A DNA stretch of 64,000 nt. Origin: Blastocatellia bacterium (GTDB taxonomy: Bacteria; Acidobacteriota; Blastocatellia; Chloracidobacteriales; Chloracidobacteriaceae). Within the stretch, counting starts at the first letter, position 1; each line of letters begins with the position of its first letter. The stretch spans positions 18,030 to 82,029 of the forward strand of contig JAIBAN010000025.1 of assembly GCA_019695185.1 (NCBI GenBank), read 5' to 3'. Under the pieces are notes generated by a model that saw only the letters and a list, made by a program, of their open reading frames with translations, was not told the DNA's origin and made no database searches. The position numbers were made by a program, and so were the translations under genes. Shown in pieces: positions 34,511 through 43,115 of the stretch.

Positions 34511-35538
34511 TAGACTCCATCCTTTCCAATTCGCAAGAGATGGGAAGCCAGCGAATCAAACCTGTCAAAACCGCTCAAAAAGGAACTGACGAAGCGGACC
34601 CGCTCGGCCAGCGTGCCGCGCACGCTCACAAACGGGATTTTCCGTTGAATCAAATCGGCGCGAATCTGTTTTTGAAAGAGGGTCCGGTTGGCTGCGCCGG
34701 AGCGGTCCCAGGTGTCGTCATAAGGAATATCGTCTTCACAAAGGAAAAACACATCGTAGCGCCGCAGGGTTTCGTCAGCCAGTGCCGCCAGGCGTGGATG
34801 TGTGGCTCCGTGGTAATAGAGCGCAAACTGATAGGTTGTGGTGGCGTCCGTATCCACCAACAGAAAGCGATTGGCTTCCAGCACAAGTTTGTCTTCGCGG
34901 ACGCGGTGGCCTTCGGCGATTTCAACCAGTTGTTCCGGCGTCAGGCGGCGGTCGGATTGATGCTGGTCCCAATATTCGCGGCCATATTCGGGCATCCAGA
35001 CCGTCTGAAGCTCCGCTGCCAGTTGGGCGGCCAGCGTTGTTTTCCCGGTTGAAGGAGCCCCCAGAAAGACGACCTTGGCAACCAAATCCCGATACACGAC
35101 CGGGGCAAGGAATTCACGGCAGGCATAAGGATTCTGACGAATCATGGTTCCCGAAACGGGAATCCGGCTGCGGTCGGGGTCCACCCGGCAATCCAACGCT
35201 CCCAAAGCCCGGCTCACATGGTCGCCGTAAAATTCGCTCGAATAAAAATGGGTGACCTGTCTTCCGGCCAGTTTCTGCAAAATGTAGGCGTCGTGCTGGC
35301 GGGTGATTTCCGGAGCCGAGCCGGTTTCAGTCGGTCCGTCCCAGGCTGCGATGATTTCCACTGCCGGATAAAGTTGGCGAATCCAGTTGGCCCGCACCGG
35401 CAGCGGGCAGGAGGTGACTTCCGGCGCATCATAAAGGAGCACCAGCACATGGTCGGTTTCAGCCAAGGCCCGTTCAATCACGGACTGATGTCCCCGATGA
35501 AGCGGCGCAAATTTGCCAAGCGTCATGCCGATGTTCAT
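34510..35538 (-). CDS. nadR: Bifunctional NMN adenylyltransferase / ribosylnicotinamide kinase
   Basis: 342 residues from the ATG at 35538. The N-terminal nucleotidyltransferase has [14 protein letters not shown] (the HxGH signature) and the late SGTMIRQNP (the ISxTxxR-like motif). The C-terminal kinase has a Walker [15 protein letters not shown], and [10 protein letters not shown]. The N-terminal helix-turn-helix repressor domain of enterobacterial NadR is absent. It converts imported nicotinamide riboside to NMN and NAD. Overlaps pnuC upstream by an ATGA junction. Confidence 0.94.
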   Translation of the reverse strand: MNIGMTLGKFAPLHRGHQSVIERALAETDHVLVLLYDAPEVTSCPLPVRANWIRQLYPAVEIIAAWDGPTETGSAPEITRQHDAYILQKLAGRQVTHFYSSEFYGDHVSRALGALDCRVDPDRSRIPVSGTMIRQNPYACREFLAPVVYRDLVAKVVFLGAPSTGKTTLAAQLAAELQTVWMPEYGREYWDQHQSDRRLTPEQLVEIAEGHRVREDKLVLEANRFLLVDTDATTTYQFALYYHGATHPRLAALADETLRRYDVFFLCEDDIPYDDTWDRSGAANRTLFQKQIRADLIQRKIPFVSVRGTLAERVRFVSSFLSGFDRFDSLASHLLRIGKDGV

Positions 35539-36122
35539 ACAACCACGGGTTCGTCGGCTGCGGCCAGCCATGATTTTCGCCACGCCAGCCACCCGGAAAT
35601 AGCCAAAACCAAAAAAACAGCATAAAGCCCGGTCGTCACATAGAGTTTTTTGGAGGCGTAAACACCGACCGCCACACAGTCAACTGCAATCCAAAACCAC
35701 CAGGATTCGAGTTTTTTGTGAGCCATCAGCCACTGTGCCACCAGGCTGGCCACGGCAATAAAGGCATCCCAGTACGGGGCGGCGGCGTCCGTGTAGGTCG
35801 CCATGCCATATCCCCACAGTGCCGACCCAGTCAGGGCAAATATCCACCAGCCCAAGGTCTGGACAGCAGGCTGAGTGGTCATCGGCAGTTCCGTCCGTTC
35901 GGCTCCGCCGTACAGCCAGTGATACCAGCCATAAAGCTGCATAAAAATGTAGACCACCTGCAAGACAAGGTCCGAATAGAGTTTGGCTTCATAAAACACA
36001 ACCACATAGAGCACGACTGAAACCAGCCCCGTCGGCCAGCACCAAATATGTTGACGGACTGTCAGCCACACACAGATTAAACCAAAAATCGTGCCTGGAA
36101 TTTCAAACCAAAGGGAATTCAT
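35535..36122 (-). CDS. pnuC: Nicotinamide riboside transporter PnuC
   Basis: 195 residues with about seven membrane helices. Typical stretches are [38 protein letters not shown] (the Trp-rich substrate site) and [20 protein letters not shown], given in part. PnuC moves nicotinamide riboside by facilitated diffusion and needs a kinase to trap it; NadR is the next gene and overlaps by 4 nt. The start at 36122 is preferred over an upstream TTG. Confidence 0.94.
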   Translation of the reverse strand: MNSLWFEIPGTIFGLICVWLTVRQHIWCWPTGLVSVVLYVVVFYEAKLYSDLVLQVVYIFMQLYGWYHWLYGGAERTELPMTTQPAVQTLGWWIFALTGSALWGYGMATYTDAAAPYWDAFIAVASLVAQWLMAHKKLESWWFWIAVDCVAVGVYASKKLYVTTGLYAVFLVLAISGWLAWRKSWLAAADEPVVV

Positions 36123-36193
36123 CGGCTGTTCCAATTCATTGCACTGAAGGAATGAGCCACAGCATACACAAATTGAAGGGTTTCACGAATGGG

Positions 36194-37723
36194 TTAAAAC
36201 CAGACCGAAGCAACAAACACATCCGGCTGTTTCTGGGTGGGGTTGAGCATGGAGTTTTCACTGGTCCCCACCCAGACAAAATGAAAGCCGGTCGTGGTTC
36301 CGGCCAGCCCCATGTAATCGCCTGGGAAATAGCGGTTGCGGAAGTCGTTGGTCTGAGCGGCAAAGCGGACATCAAAGCTTTCCGGGGTTACCCGCAAGCC
36401 CGGTTCAAACTGCGTGCCGTTGGGCGGCAGCATCTGGAAAATGAGGTCGGTCAGGAATTTGCGTTCCGGGTCGTTGCGCAGGGAGAGGTACGAAACCCCC
36501 ACCGTGCCATTTGGCATGGCAGCCAGCGAAACCGCCCAGCAGGGACTGTCATTCGGACCGTCGCTGATACGGAGCGGTGCGCTCCAGGATTCGCCCCGGT
36601 CGGTGGAGCGAATGAGCGTGACCTGCCCGGTTCCCGTCCAGCGCCCATCCAGCCACGCCACGAACAGTTCACCCGTAACCGGATTGACGGTGAGAAAAGG
36701 CAGGAATTCCCCGGCGCGAATGTTGGGAATGTCCTGAAAGCGGGCCTCGGCAATGGATTTGGGCTTGCTCCATTTTCGTCCGCCGTCCAGGCTCCGGGAA
36801 AAAAACAGGAGCGGCACGTTGGCCCCAAACTGGTCCCCGGCCCAGACCAGATAGGCGGTTCCATCCGGTCCGACTGCCGGAATCACACCAATATTGGAAG
36901 GGCCTTCCTTACGGACCCGTTTGATTTTGCTCCAGGTTCGACCGCCGTCGGTCGAACGGGTAACGGCCAGATGCTGTGCGTTGTCCTGCGCCAGATTGAT
37001 GTCCCAGGAAAGATAGACCGTTCCGAAAAAGGGGCTGTTCGGATTGGTGTCAACCGTCAGCGCTTCCTTGTCGTTGAAATCCGCCGTACTGTTACCCACC
37101 TCGACCGGAGCCGCCCAGTTTGCCCCGCCGTCCGTCGAAATGCTGACACCAAGCGCATTAGCAGGGGTTGAGACATTGAAAATCAGGCTGGCCACATAAA
37201 CCCGTTGATTGGGACCAAATGCAACCCAGGGGTCCGACGCTTTCTCCCATTTTCCACCGCTGGCAACCGTCAGTTTGGGGAGGCTGGATTCTTTCCAGGT
37301 CTGGCCGCCGTCAAACGAAACAGCCACATTGAGAGTCCGCGCACCGCCATTGTTGAAACGGCTTTCCTGATAAGTGGCCACCAGATTCAAGGGATTTTCA
37401 GGATTGACGTGAAGGTGGGGTTCGGCCTGTGTTTCGGCCTGGGAACCGACAACTGCGGGGAGTCCGTCCCGGCTGAGGCGCACCGGCGGGGTCATTGCCA
37501 AGGTATGCTCAAAAAGTGGTTTTCTTAACCAGTCATAAGCCGGAGCCGGCTCTGCCTCGGGTGAAGCAGCCGGAAACGGCTCAGGCGCACGCATCCAGTC
37601 ACGCGGAAACGAGCCATGTGATTCAGGTGCAGGATTGTAAGGCCGAAATTGAGCCGGAACCGTCGCTGTCACAAGCAGCACTGACAGCGCGGCGCAGGCT
37701 CCCTGGAAAAACCAACGCAGCAT
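36194..37723 (-). CDS. Secreted BNR/Asp-box (sialidase-like) repeat protein
   Basis: 509 residues. A signal peptide (FFQGACAALSVLLVTATVPAQ) follows the ATG at 37723, with GAAGGGG upstream. At least five Asp-box repeats are visible: SFDGGQTWK, STDGGANW, STDGGRTWS, SLDGGRKWS, STDRGESWS. They imply a six-bladed propeller as in sialidases and other exo-acting hydrolases. The arginine triad and FRIP motif of true sialidases are not evident, so the catalytic role is uncertain. The protein is probably exported. Similar proteins are frequent in Acidobacteriota. Confidence 0.85.
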   Translation of the reverse strand: MLRWFFQGACAALSVLLVTATVPAQFRPYNPAPESHGSFPRDWMRAPEPFPAASPEAEPAPAYDWLRKPLFEHTLAMTPPVRLSRDGLPAVVGSQAETQAEPHLHVNPENPLNLVATYQESRFNNGGARTLNVAVSFDGGQTWKESSLPKLTVASGGKWEKASDPWVAFGPNQRVYVASLIFNVSTPANALGVSISTDGGANWAAPVEVGNSTADFNDKEALTVDTNPNSPFFGTVYLSWDINLAQDNAQHLAVTRSTDGGRTWSKIKRVRKEGPSNIGVIPAVGPDGTAYLVWAGDQFGANVPLLFFSRSLDGGRKWSKPKSIAEARFQDIPNIRAGEFLPFLTVNPVTGELFVAWLDGRWTGTGQVTLIRSTDRGESWSAPLRISDGPNDSPCWAVSLAAMPNGTVGVSYLSLRNDPERKFLTDLIFQMLPPNGTQFEPGLRVTPESFDVRFAAQTNDFRNRYFPGDYMGLAGTTTGFHFVWVGTSENSMLNPTQKQPDVFVASVWF

Positions 37724-37855
37724 AGTTGCCCCTTCAGGTTTGCTGATGGTTGGAAAAACTGAAGAGGCGTCAACTTTACTCCGACTTGTGAGAACCAGCC
37801 AGAAAAATGTGACCAGTCGGGTAGGGAAGGTGACCAAATGCCGGGCGGAGGGGAG

Positions 37856-38662
37856 TCAGGCTTCGCGGTTAAAGGTCCGCATCAGAATTTCATAGGTTGC
37901 CGTGTCGGCAGGAAAGAAGGTTTCCAGGGCCAGTTCGGAAAGCGTGATATCCACCGGCGTGCCAAAAACCGTGATGGTACTGAGCAGGGAAAGCACGCCA
38001 TGCTCTGTGGCAAACTGCAACGGCATGGCAACACCGCCATAATCGACTGGTGCCGGAGCCAGGGCAGCCGTCGGAGCCGGATAGGTTTTAAGCTCCTCGC
38101 GCAAATCCACCAGGGCCAAGTCTCCGGAAACCTCAATCTGGCGGCCCAGCCGATGAAAGACGTGGTCTCGCCACGCGGCCAGATTCACAATCCGGGAAGC
38201 CACTCCCAGCGGATGCAGACTCAGCCGGAGGACATTCACCGGCGGGGCCAGCAGTGAGGCATCCACTCCGTTGAACAACGGAACAATGGCACGATTGGCG
38301 GCCACCAGATTCCAGTGCCGGTCCACGGCCATGGCTGGGAATGGTTCATGTCCGGCCAGCAGCAGGTCCACCACCTGGCGGGCGGCCTGGAGCGTCGGGT
38401 CTTCCAGCGAGCGTTCCCCATACATTGGTGCGTACCCCGCCGCCACGAGCAGTGCATTCCGTTCCCGCAGGGGAATTTCAAGCTGGGCTGCCAGATGCAG
38501 AATCATTTCGCGGCTGGGCAAGGCGCGCCCGGTTTCGACGAAACTCAAGTGGCGGGCCGAAATGTCGGCTTCGCAGGCTAAACCAAGCTGGCTCAGACGG
38601 CGGCGTTGCCGCCAGTCGCGCAACAGGACACCTACAGGTTGTGAAGGCTGGTTGTTCAGCAT
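37856..38662 (-). CDS. XRE-family regulator with MmyB-type ligand-binding domain
   Basis: 268 residues. The N-terminal helix-turn-helix (LLRDWRQRRRLSQLGLACEADISARHLSFVETGRALPS, in part) is followed from about residue 90 by the MmyB-like PAS-related domain (MAVDRHWNLVAANRA, LRLSLHPLGVASRIVNLAAW, GVLSLLSTITVFGTPVDITLSELALETFFPAD, in part). Such regulators bind small, often fatty-acid-like, ligands. It is divergent from the membrane-protein gene at 38799. A 17-nt palindrome lies in the 136-nt space between them and is a likely shared operator. Confidence 0.93.
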   Translation of the reverse strand: MLNNQPSQPVGVLLRDWRQRRRLSQLGLACEADISARHLSFVETGRALPSREMILHLAAQLEIPLRERNALLVAAGYAPMYGERSLEDPTLQAARQVVDLLLAGHEPFPAMAVDRHWNLVAANRAIVPLFNGVDASLLAPPVNVLRLSLHPLGVASRIVNLAAWRDHVFHRLGRQIEVSGDLALVDLREELKTYPAPTAALAPAPVDYGGVAMPLQFATEHGVLSLLSTITVFGTPVDITLSELALETFFPADTATYEILMRTFNREA

Positions 38663-38696
38663 GGCTCCACGCTACCACAGGTTGGCCGGGTGCTCC

Positions 38697-38713
38697 ATTA
38701 CCTCGGAGGTAAT
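38697..38713. promoter_or_regulatory. Probable operator between XRE regulator and membrane-protein gene
   Basis: ATTACCTC-G-GAGGTAAT is a perfect palindrome with 8-nt arms, 35 nt upstream of the regulator start and about 85 nt upstream of the divergent gene. Position and size fit a dimeric helix-turn-helix protein controlling both genes. Confidence 0.55.
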
Positions 38714-38798
38714 TGTTTTGCCTCCGGTTCGGTGGAAAGATGCGCCCCGTTGAACGATACGACACAAGCACAACATAACTGAAGATAAGGAGCTGACC

Positions 38799-39209
38799 AT
38801 GCGAACATTGCAAACTTCAAATTTTCTGCGCTGGGTTCTGGCTGCTGACGCAACCACCAGCGTTGTTACCGGATTGTTGATGGTATTGGACACGGAACTG
38901 CTCGAACGTCTTTTCGGATTGTCGCCGTTGTTGCTTCGGGGAGCTGGGCTGGCCTGTCTTGGTTTTGCCGCTTTCCTTTTCTATCTGATTACCCGGAAAG
39001 AAATGGCTGCGCCACTGGTGTGGGCGGTGATTGTCCTCAATGTGCTCTGGGTCGGCGACAGCTTTTTGCTGCTGGTCAGTGGCTGGGTGGCCCCGACCAC
39101 GTTGGGAACGGCCTTTGTCATTACGCAGGCCCTCGGAGTGGCATTGCTGGCCGAACTGGAATATGTCGGACTCAAAAAATCCCCGGCCCGGCCCCAGTTT
39201 GAGTTTTGA
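38799..39209 (+). CDS. Four-helix membrane protein, probable target of the XRE regulator
   Basis: 136 residues with four hydrophobic segments (around 10-32, 44-63, 70-92 and 98-118). AAGGAG lies 8 nt before the ATG. No motif allows a function. The last codons, encoding QFEF and TGA, are made by the invading TTTTGAG repeat, so the native C-terminus has been replaced or extended. Divergent from the XRE gene; control through the palindrome at 38697 is inferred. Confidence 0.75.
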   Translation: MRTLQTSNFLRWVLAADATTSVVTGLLMVLDTELLERLFGLSPLLLRGAGLACLGFAAFLFYLITRKEMAAPLVWAVIVLNVLWVGDSFLLLVSGWVAPTTLGTAFVITQALGVALLAELEYVGLKKSPARPQFEF

Positions 39210-39375
39210 GTTCCGCCTTCAGGCGGCGGTTCAGAGTTCCGCCTTCAGGCGGCAGTTCAGAGTTCCGCCTTCAGGCGGCAGTTTGGTTCATAACCTTCAG
39301 GTTATTTTCTTTGGAAGTAGAAAAATCAGCCGCCTGAAGGCGGAACTCAAAACCGCCACCTGAAGGTGGAACTCT
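39204..39375. repeat. 26-nt composite hairpin repeats, inverted pair
   Basis: Three 26-nt units (39204-39281; TTTTGAGTT or TTCAGAGTT plus CCGCC-TTCA-GGCGG), then a variant hairpin ATAACC-TTCA-GGTTAT. Inverted units at 39328-39375 carry CCGCC-TGAA-GGCGG and CCACC-TGAA-GGTGG stems. They lie between two converging genes. The stems change on both sides while pairing is kept. Confidence 0.9.
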
Positions 39376-39379
39376 AAAC

Positions 39380-42300
39380 TCATCCGGTGGTGTCGGCGGG
39401 CAGTTCGACCGTGAAGCAGCTTCCGACGCCAATTTGGCTGCGGACGGTGATGTTTCCTCCATGCGCGGCCACAATCCGTTTGACGATGGCCAGACCGAGG
39501 CCGACACCAAGCTGGGCATGGCTCGATTTGGCTTGCCGGTAAGGGTCAAAGAGATAAGGGATTTCCTCCGCCGGAATGCCGTCTCCGGTGTCGGTGATGG
39601 AAACAACGAGCAAGGTCAAGCCGGCTTCAACGCCGGTTCCCGGTCGGGCATGGGCTTCGATGGTGATGGTCCCACCGGACGGAGTGAATTTAATTGCGTT
39701 TGAAAGCAGGTTGGAAAAAACCCGTCCGATTTTTTCCCGGTCCGCCACAATGGACGGCAAGTCAGGCTTGATGTCGGTGGTAACCTGAATGTTTTTGGAG
39801 CGAGCCGCCAGCCGGGTTTCCTCGGCAAATTCGCGCAAGAGCGGTTCGCTTGCCAGTTGTGTGGTTTTGAGCGTGATGCCATGTGACTCGGAACGAAACA
39901 CTTCCAGGATTTCATTCACCATCGCCAGCATTTTCTCAACACTGCGGGTGGAGGTCCCCAACAGCTTCTGCATCCCGCTTTCCCGAATCGCGTCTTCCAT
40001 TTCAAACATATCAAGCGTTGCCTTGACGACACTGAGCGGGGATTTGAGGTCATGCACCAGCATGGCCGTGAAGTTGGCCTTGATTTGGTCCAATTCTTTG
40101 AGTTTGAGGTTGGCTTCCTCCAGCCGTGCTTTTTGCCCCAGAATTTCTGCATTGCGTAAAACCTGAAGGCGGTGGTTAATCATGCCGGAAGCCAGCGCCA
40201 CGGCTGCCAGCGAGTACAGGGCATAGGCCCACCAGGTTCGCCAGGGGGCTGGCTTGACGGAAAAGGCGAATTCAACCGGGCCGCTGACATTTCCGGCATA
40301 ATCGCGGGCCCAGACCTTGAAGCGGTACCGCCCTTCGGGCAGGGTGGTGTATTCCTTTTTGCCGTCGGTTACCCACGGGGACGGAGCGGCGTCCACTCCG
40401 ACCAGTTGGGTTTGGTACCGGGTGTCGGATTCCCGGAAGTAGGCCAACAGGGCATACTCAAAGACCAGATTGTTTTGATTATGGTTAAACGCTTTCCCGC
40501 GTAACCCGTCCAGTTCAAACCCGGCCCAGTCTTTGCCGGCCACTCGGATTTTTTCCAAAAACAAAGGCTTTGGGGCGGTGTCATGGTTTTCCTGCCGGGG
40601 GTCAAAGACAGCCGCCCCACCCACCGTACCGACCCAAATCCGCCCGGCCTGGTCCAGCAGGCTGGCTCCCTGGTTGCATTCATTGCTGGGCAAACCGTCT
40701 TCGGAAGTAAACACATACATGTCGAATTCCGCCGGGTCACCGTGAGTCCGTGTGCGCCGGGTCAATTGGACAATACCTTTGTTGGTGCTCAGATAGAGCC
40801 GTTTTTGGGCATCTTCCTGAACTCGAAAAACCGTGTTGTTGGGGAGTGCCGGTTGGGTTTCATCCGACAGAACGTGCCAGGGATGCAGCGACCCATCCAG
40901 GTTTCGCCACGCCAGTCCGCCACGGGTGGCCACCCACAGCATTCGCGTCCCATCAGCTTCGGTGGTCGTTAAAAGGTCCCGTATCTGGTTGTTGGGAAGC
41001 CCGGTCTTGAAGTCCTCAACCGTCCAGGTGCCATTTTCAAAGCGGGCCAGCCCGCCATTGGTCCCGACCCAGAGCGTGACTGTGCCGGAACGGGAAACGG
41101 TTTCCCGCAAACAGTAAATCTGGTCGTTGGGAAGGCCGGAATTTTTGGTGTTGAAGACTGTCAGTTGTGGCATTTCCGGGCGGGTAAACAGGTCCGTTTG
41201 CGGCAGCCTCGCCAGCCCGCCGGAGGTCCCTATCCATAACTGCTTCCCTTTGCCAGGGCTGGTACTTTCAAGCAGACAGAACACCCGATTGTTTGGCAGC
41301 CCGGCGCTTGTATCTATTGTTTTCCATTTCCCTTCGTGGAGGCAGGCCAGCCCGCCAAAGGTTCCGGCCCACAACGTCCGCTTGCTGTCAGAGGCGGTTG
41401 TTTCCAGCAGGCTCAACACATTGTCATTGGGCAAGCCCGAATTTTTGGAATTGAGAATTGAGAATTGAGAATTGAGAATTAAAGGAAAGGCTGTGGACTG
41501 GGGGAAGGGCTGAGGGCTGAGGGCTGAGGGCTGGGAAGAAGACTGAGGACTGAGGACTGAGGACTGAGCGGGTTTTTCTGAACCCTGAACCTTGAACCCT
41601 GAACCCTGATTGCACCGGGTAATTCCGCCGTCCTGGGTTCCCACCCACAAGAGCGGGTTTCCGGCTTCGTCGGTGGTTTCCAGAAAGGAAAAAACGATGT
41701 TGCTCGACAGTCCCAGCGACGTGTCAAACGCCATCCAGTCGCGCTTGTGAACCCGGACCAACCCGCCGCCGGCGGTTCCCACCCACAAGGTATGGGTTGG
41801 GTTGGGAGCCGATGATTCAAGCAGACTGATGATGGAGTTGGAGGGGAATCCGGTCGCTGTACTTAACACTTCCCAGCGTCCCTGATGGCGACAGGCCAGC
41901 CCGCCGCCCAAGGTTCCGGCCCACAGCGTGGGCTCGCCGGAAAGCGACGTGGTTTCGAGCAGGGTCACGACATCATTGCCGGGGAATCCCGCCCCCATTG
42001 GAATAATGGCCCACTGACTGCGACAGTAAGCAGCCAGCCCGCCGCTGGTCCCAACCCAGAGGCATTTGGCACCGTCAGGTTCGGAGGTTTCCAGAAATGA
42101 CCAGACCACATCTCCCGGCAGGCCGTTTTTAGTATCAAAATATTCCCACTGACCGGGCTTCTGGCCAGTGAATGGCGGCTGGCTGGAAATGGTCAACACG
42201 CCCAACCCTTTGCGGGTTCCAACCCAGAGTTGCCGGTTTCCGTCGGCGGCAATGGTGTGGCACATCCGCAAAATATCCGTACTGGGAAGCGGTGCCATAT

Positions 42301-42862
42301 CCACCCGTTGCCAGGAACCTTTGACCAGTACGGCCAATCCGCTGCGCGTTCCGGCCCAGATGACGGGTGTTCCGTCCGGAAGCTGTGCTTCAATGAGGCT
42401 GCGGACCTGACCGCTGGGCAATCCCTGGGTGGCATCAAAGGTGGTCCATTTGCCCTGGCGCAACATGGCAATTCTTCCGTTGCTGCCAAACCACACACTG
42501 CCGTCAGCCGCCACCAGTATGGAATAGACATTGTTGGAAACAGCCCGGTTGGGCAGGTTGACCACGTTCCAGGCGCGGCCATTGAAAAAAGCGGCTCCAT
42601 CCTGGGTGCCAACCCACAAATAACCCTTTTGGTCAAAGACCATGGCTTCGACGGAATTCTGAGGCAGCCCTTCCCGGTCGGTGAACGTTCGGGCCGAAAG
42701 CTGGCGGGAAAGCAGTGATGTTTGGAACCCTGACCCAACCGGGGGCACCGGCGGGACGGAACTCTGCCCCGACACCGTAACACCGGTTTTCCCGTTGACG
42801 GTACCCAGGCACAAAAGAAACAACAAGATGAAACGCTGCGGACCAAGCCTCATAACGTTCAT
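39380..42862 (-). CDS. Reg_prop sensor histidine kinase with repeat arrays in frame
   Basis: 1160 residues. After a signal peptide ([15 protein letters not shown]) come many Reg_prop blades (pattern LWVGTxGGLA, about 50-720) forming periplasmic propellers. Then a Y_Y_Y domain (about 780-865), one membrane helix ([18 protein letters not shown]), a HisKA domain with His937 in [14 protein letters not shown], and HATPase_c ([20 protein letters not shown]). No receiver. Residues about 417-472 are translated from four stacked heptamer arrays and read as a Ser/Pro/Gln-rich insert between two blades. The kinase core is almost the same as in the TPR kinase at 5154-7760. Confidence 0.9.
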   Translation of the reverse strand: MNVMRLGPQRFILLFLLCLGTVNGKTGVTVSGQSSVPPVPPVGSGFQTSLLSRQLSARTFTDREGLPQNSVEAMVFDQKGYLWVGTQDGAAFFNGRAWNVVNLPNRAVSNNVYSILVAADGSVWFGSNGRIAMLRQGKWTTFDATQGLPSGQVRSLIEAQLPDGTPVIWAGTRSGLAVLVKGSWQRVDMAPLPSTDILRMCHTIAADGNRQLWVGTRKGLGVLTISSQPPFTGQKPGQWEYFDTKNGLPGDVVWSFLETSEPDGAKCLWVGTSGGLAAYCRSQWAIIPMGAGFPGNDVVTLLETTSLSGEPTLWAGTLGGGLACRHQGRWEVLSTATGFPSNSIISLLESSAPNPTHTLWVGTAGGGLVRVHKRDWMAFDTSLGLSSNIVFSFLETTDEAGNPLLWVGTQDGGITRCNQGSGFKVQGSEKPAQSSVLSPQSSSQPSALSPQPFPQSTAFPLILNSQFSILNSKNSGLPNDNVLSLLETTASDSKRTLWAGTFGGLACLHEGKWKTIDTSAGLPNNRVFCLLESTSPGKGKQLWIGTSGGLARLPQTDLFTRPEMPQLTVFNTKNSGLPNDQIYCLRETVSRSGTVTLWVGTNGGLARFENGTWTVEDFKTGLPNNQIRDLLTTTEADGTRMLWVATRGGLAWRNLDGSLHPWHVLSDETQPALPNNTVFRVQEDAQKRLYLSTNKGIVQLTRRTRTHGDPAEFDMYVFTSEDGLPSNECNQGASLLDQAGRIWVGTVGGAAVFDPRQENHDTAPKPLFLEKIRVAGKDWAGFELDGLRGKAFNHNQNNLVFEYALLAYFRESDTRYQTQLVGVDAAPSPWVTDGKKEYTTLPEGRYRFKVWARDYAGNVSGPVEFAFSVKPAPWRTWWAYALYSLAAVALASGMINHRLQVLRNAEILGQKARLEEANLKLKELDQIKANFTAMLVHDLKSPLSVVKATLDMFEMEDAIRESGMQKLLGTSTRSVEKMLAMVNEILEVFRSESHGITLKTTQLASEPLLREFAEETRLAARSKNIQVTTDIKPDLPSIVADREKIGRVFSNLLSNAIKFTPSGGTITIEAHARPGTGVEAGLTLLVVSITDTGDGIPAEEIPYLFDPYRQAKSSHAQLGVGLGLAIVKRIVAAHGGNITVRSQIGVGSCFTVELPADTTG
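41448..41611. repeat. Four heptamer families stacked inside a kinase gene
   Basis: In order on the plus strand: GAATTGA (41448-41480), GGGCTGA (41507-41534), GGACTGA (41540-41568) and CCCTGAA (41578-41611). The insert leaves the reading frame of the minus-strand kinase open. Confidence 0.93.
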
Positions 42863-43079
42863 TTGTGAATTGCGATTTTTGCGATTTCTGATTTGTATTG
42901 ACCAATATTATCCAGGAAGGCACGTAAAGAAACGCGAAAAAAGAAAAAGCGGTCATTCCCGGTTTGGGGTTTATCGGAGGCGGACTGGTTCACCCTGTTG
43001 CCAGCCAAACGATTTACCAGAACCCGCAAGGGTTTCTGGGGGCAGGCACACAAGCCAGCTCCTTCAATCTCTGTTACAG

Positions 43080-43112
43080 CAAATGGCAAATGGCAAATGG
43101 CAAATGGCAAAT
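43080..43112. repeat. Single array of GGCAAAT heptamers
   Basis: About four to five tandem GGCAAAT units between the two Reg_prop kinase genes, 3 nt from the stop of the upstream hybrid kinase (43116). No inverted partner was seen. Confidence 0.88.
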
Positions 43113-43115
43113 GAC

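Noticed and set aside
36152..37171. 339-codon plus-strand ORF
   Set aside because: Antisense to the BNR-repeat protein whose Asp-box motifs are unmistakable.
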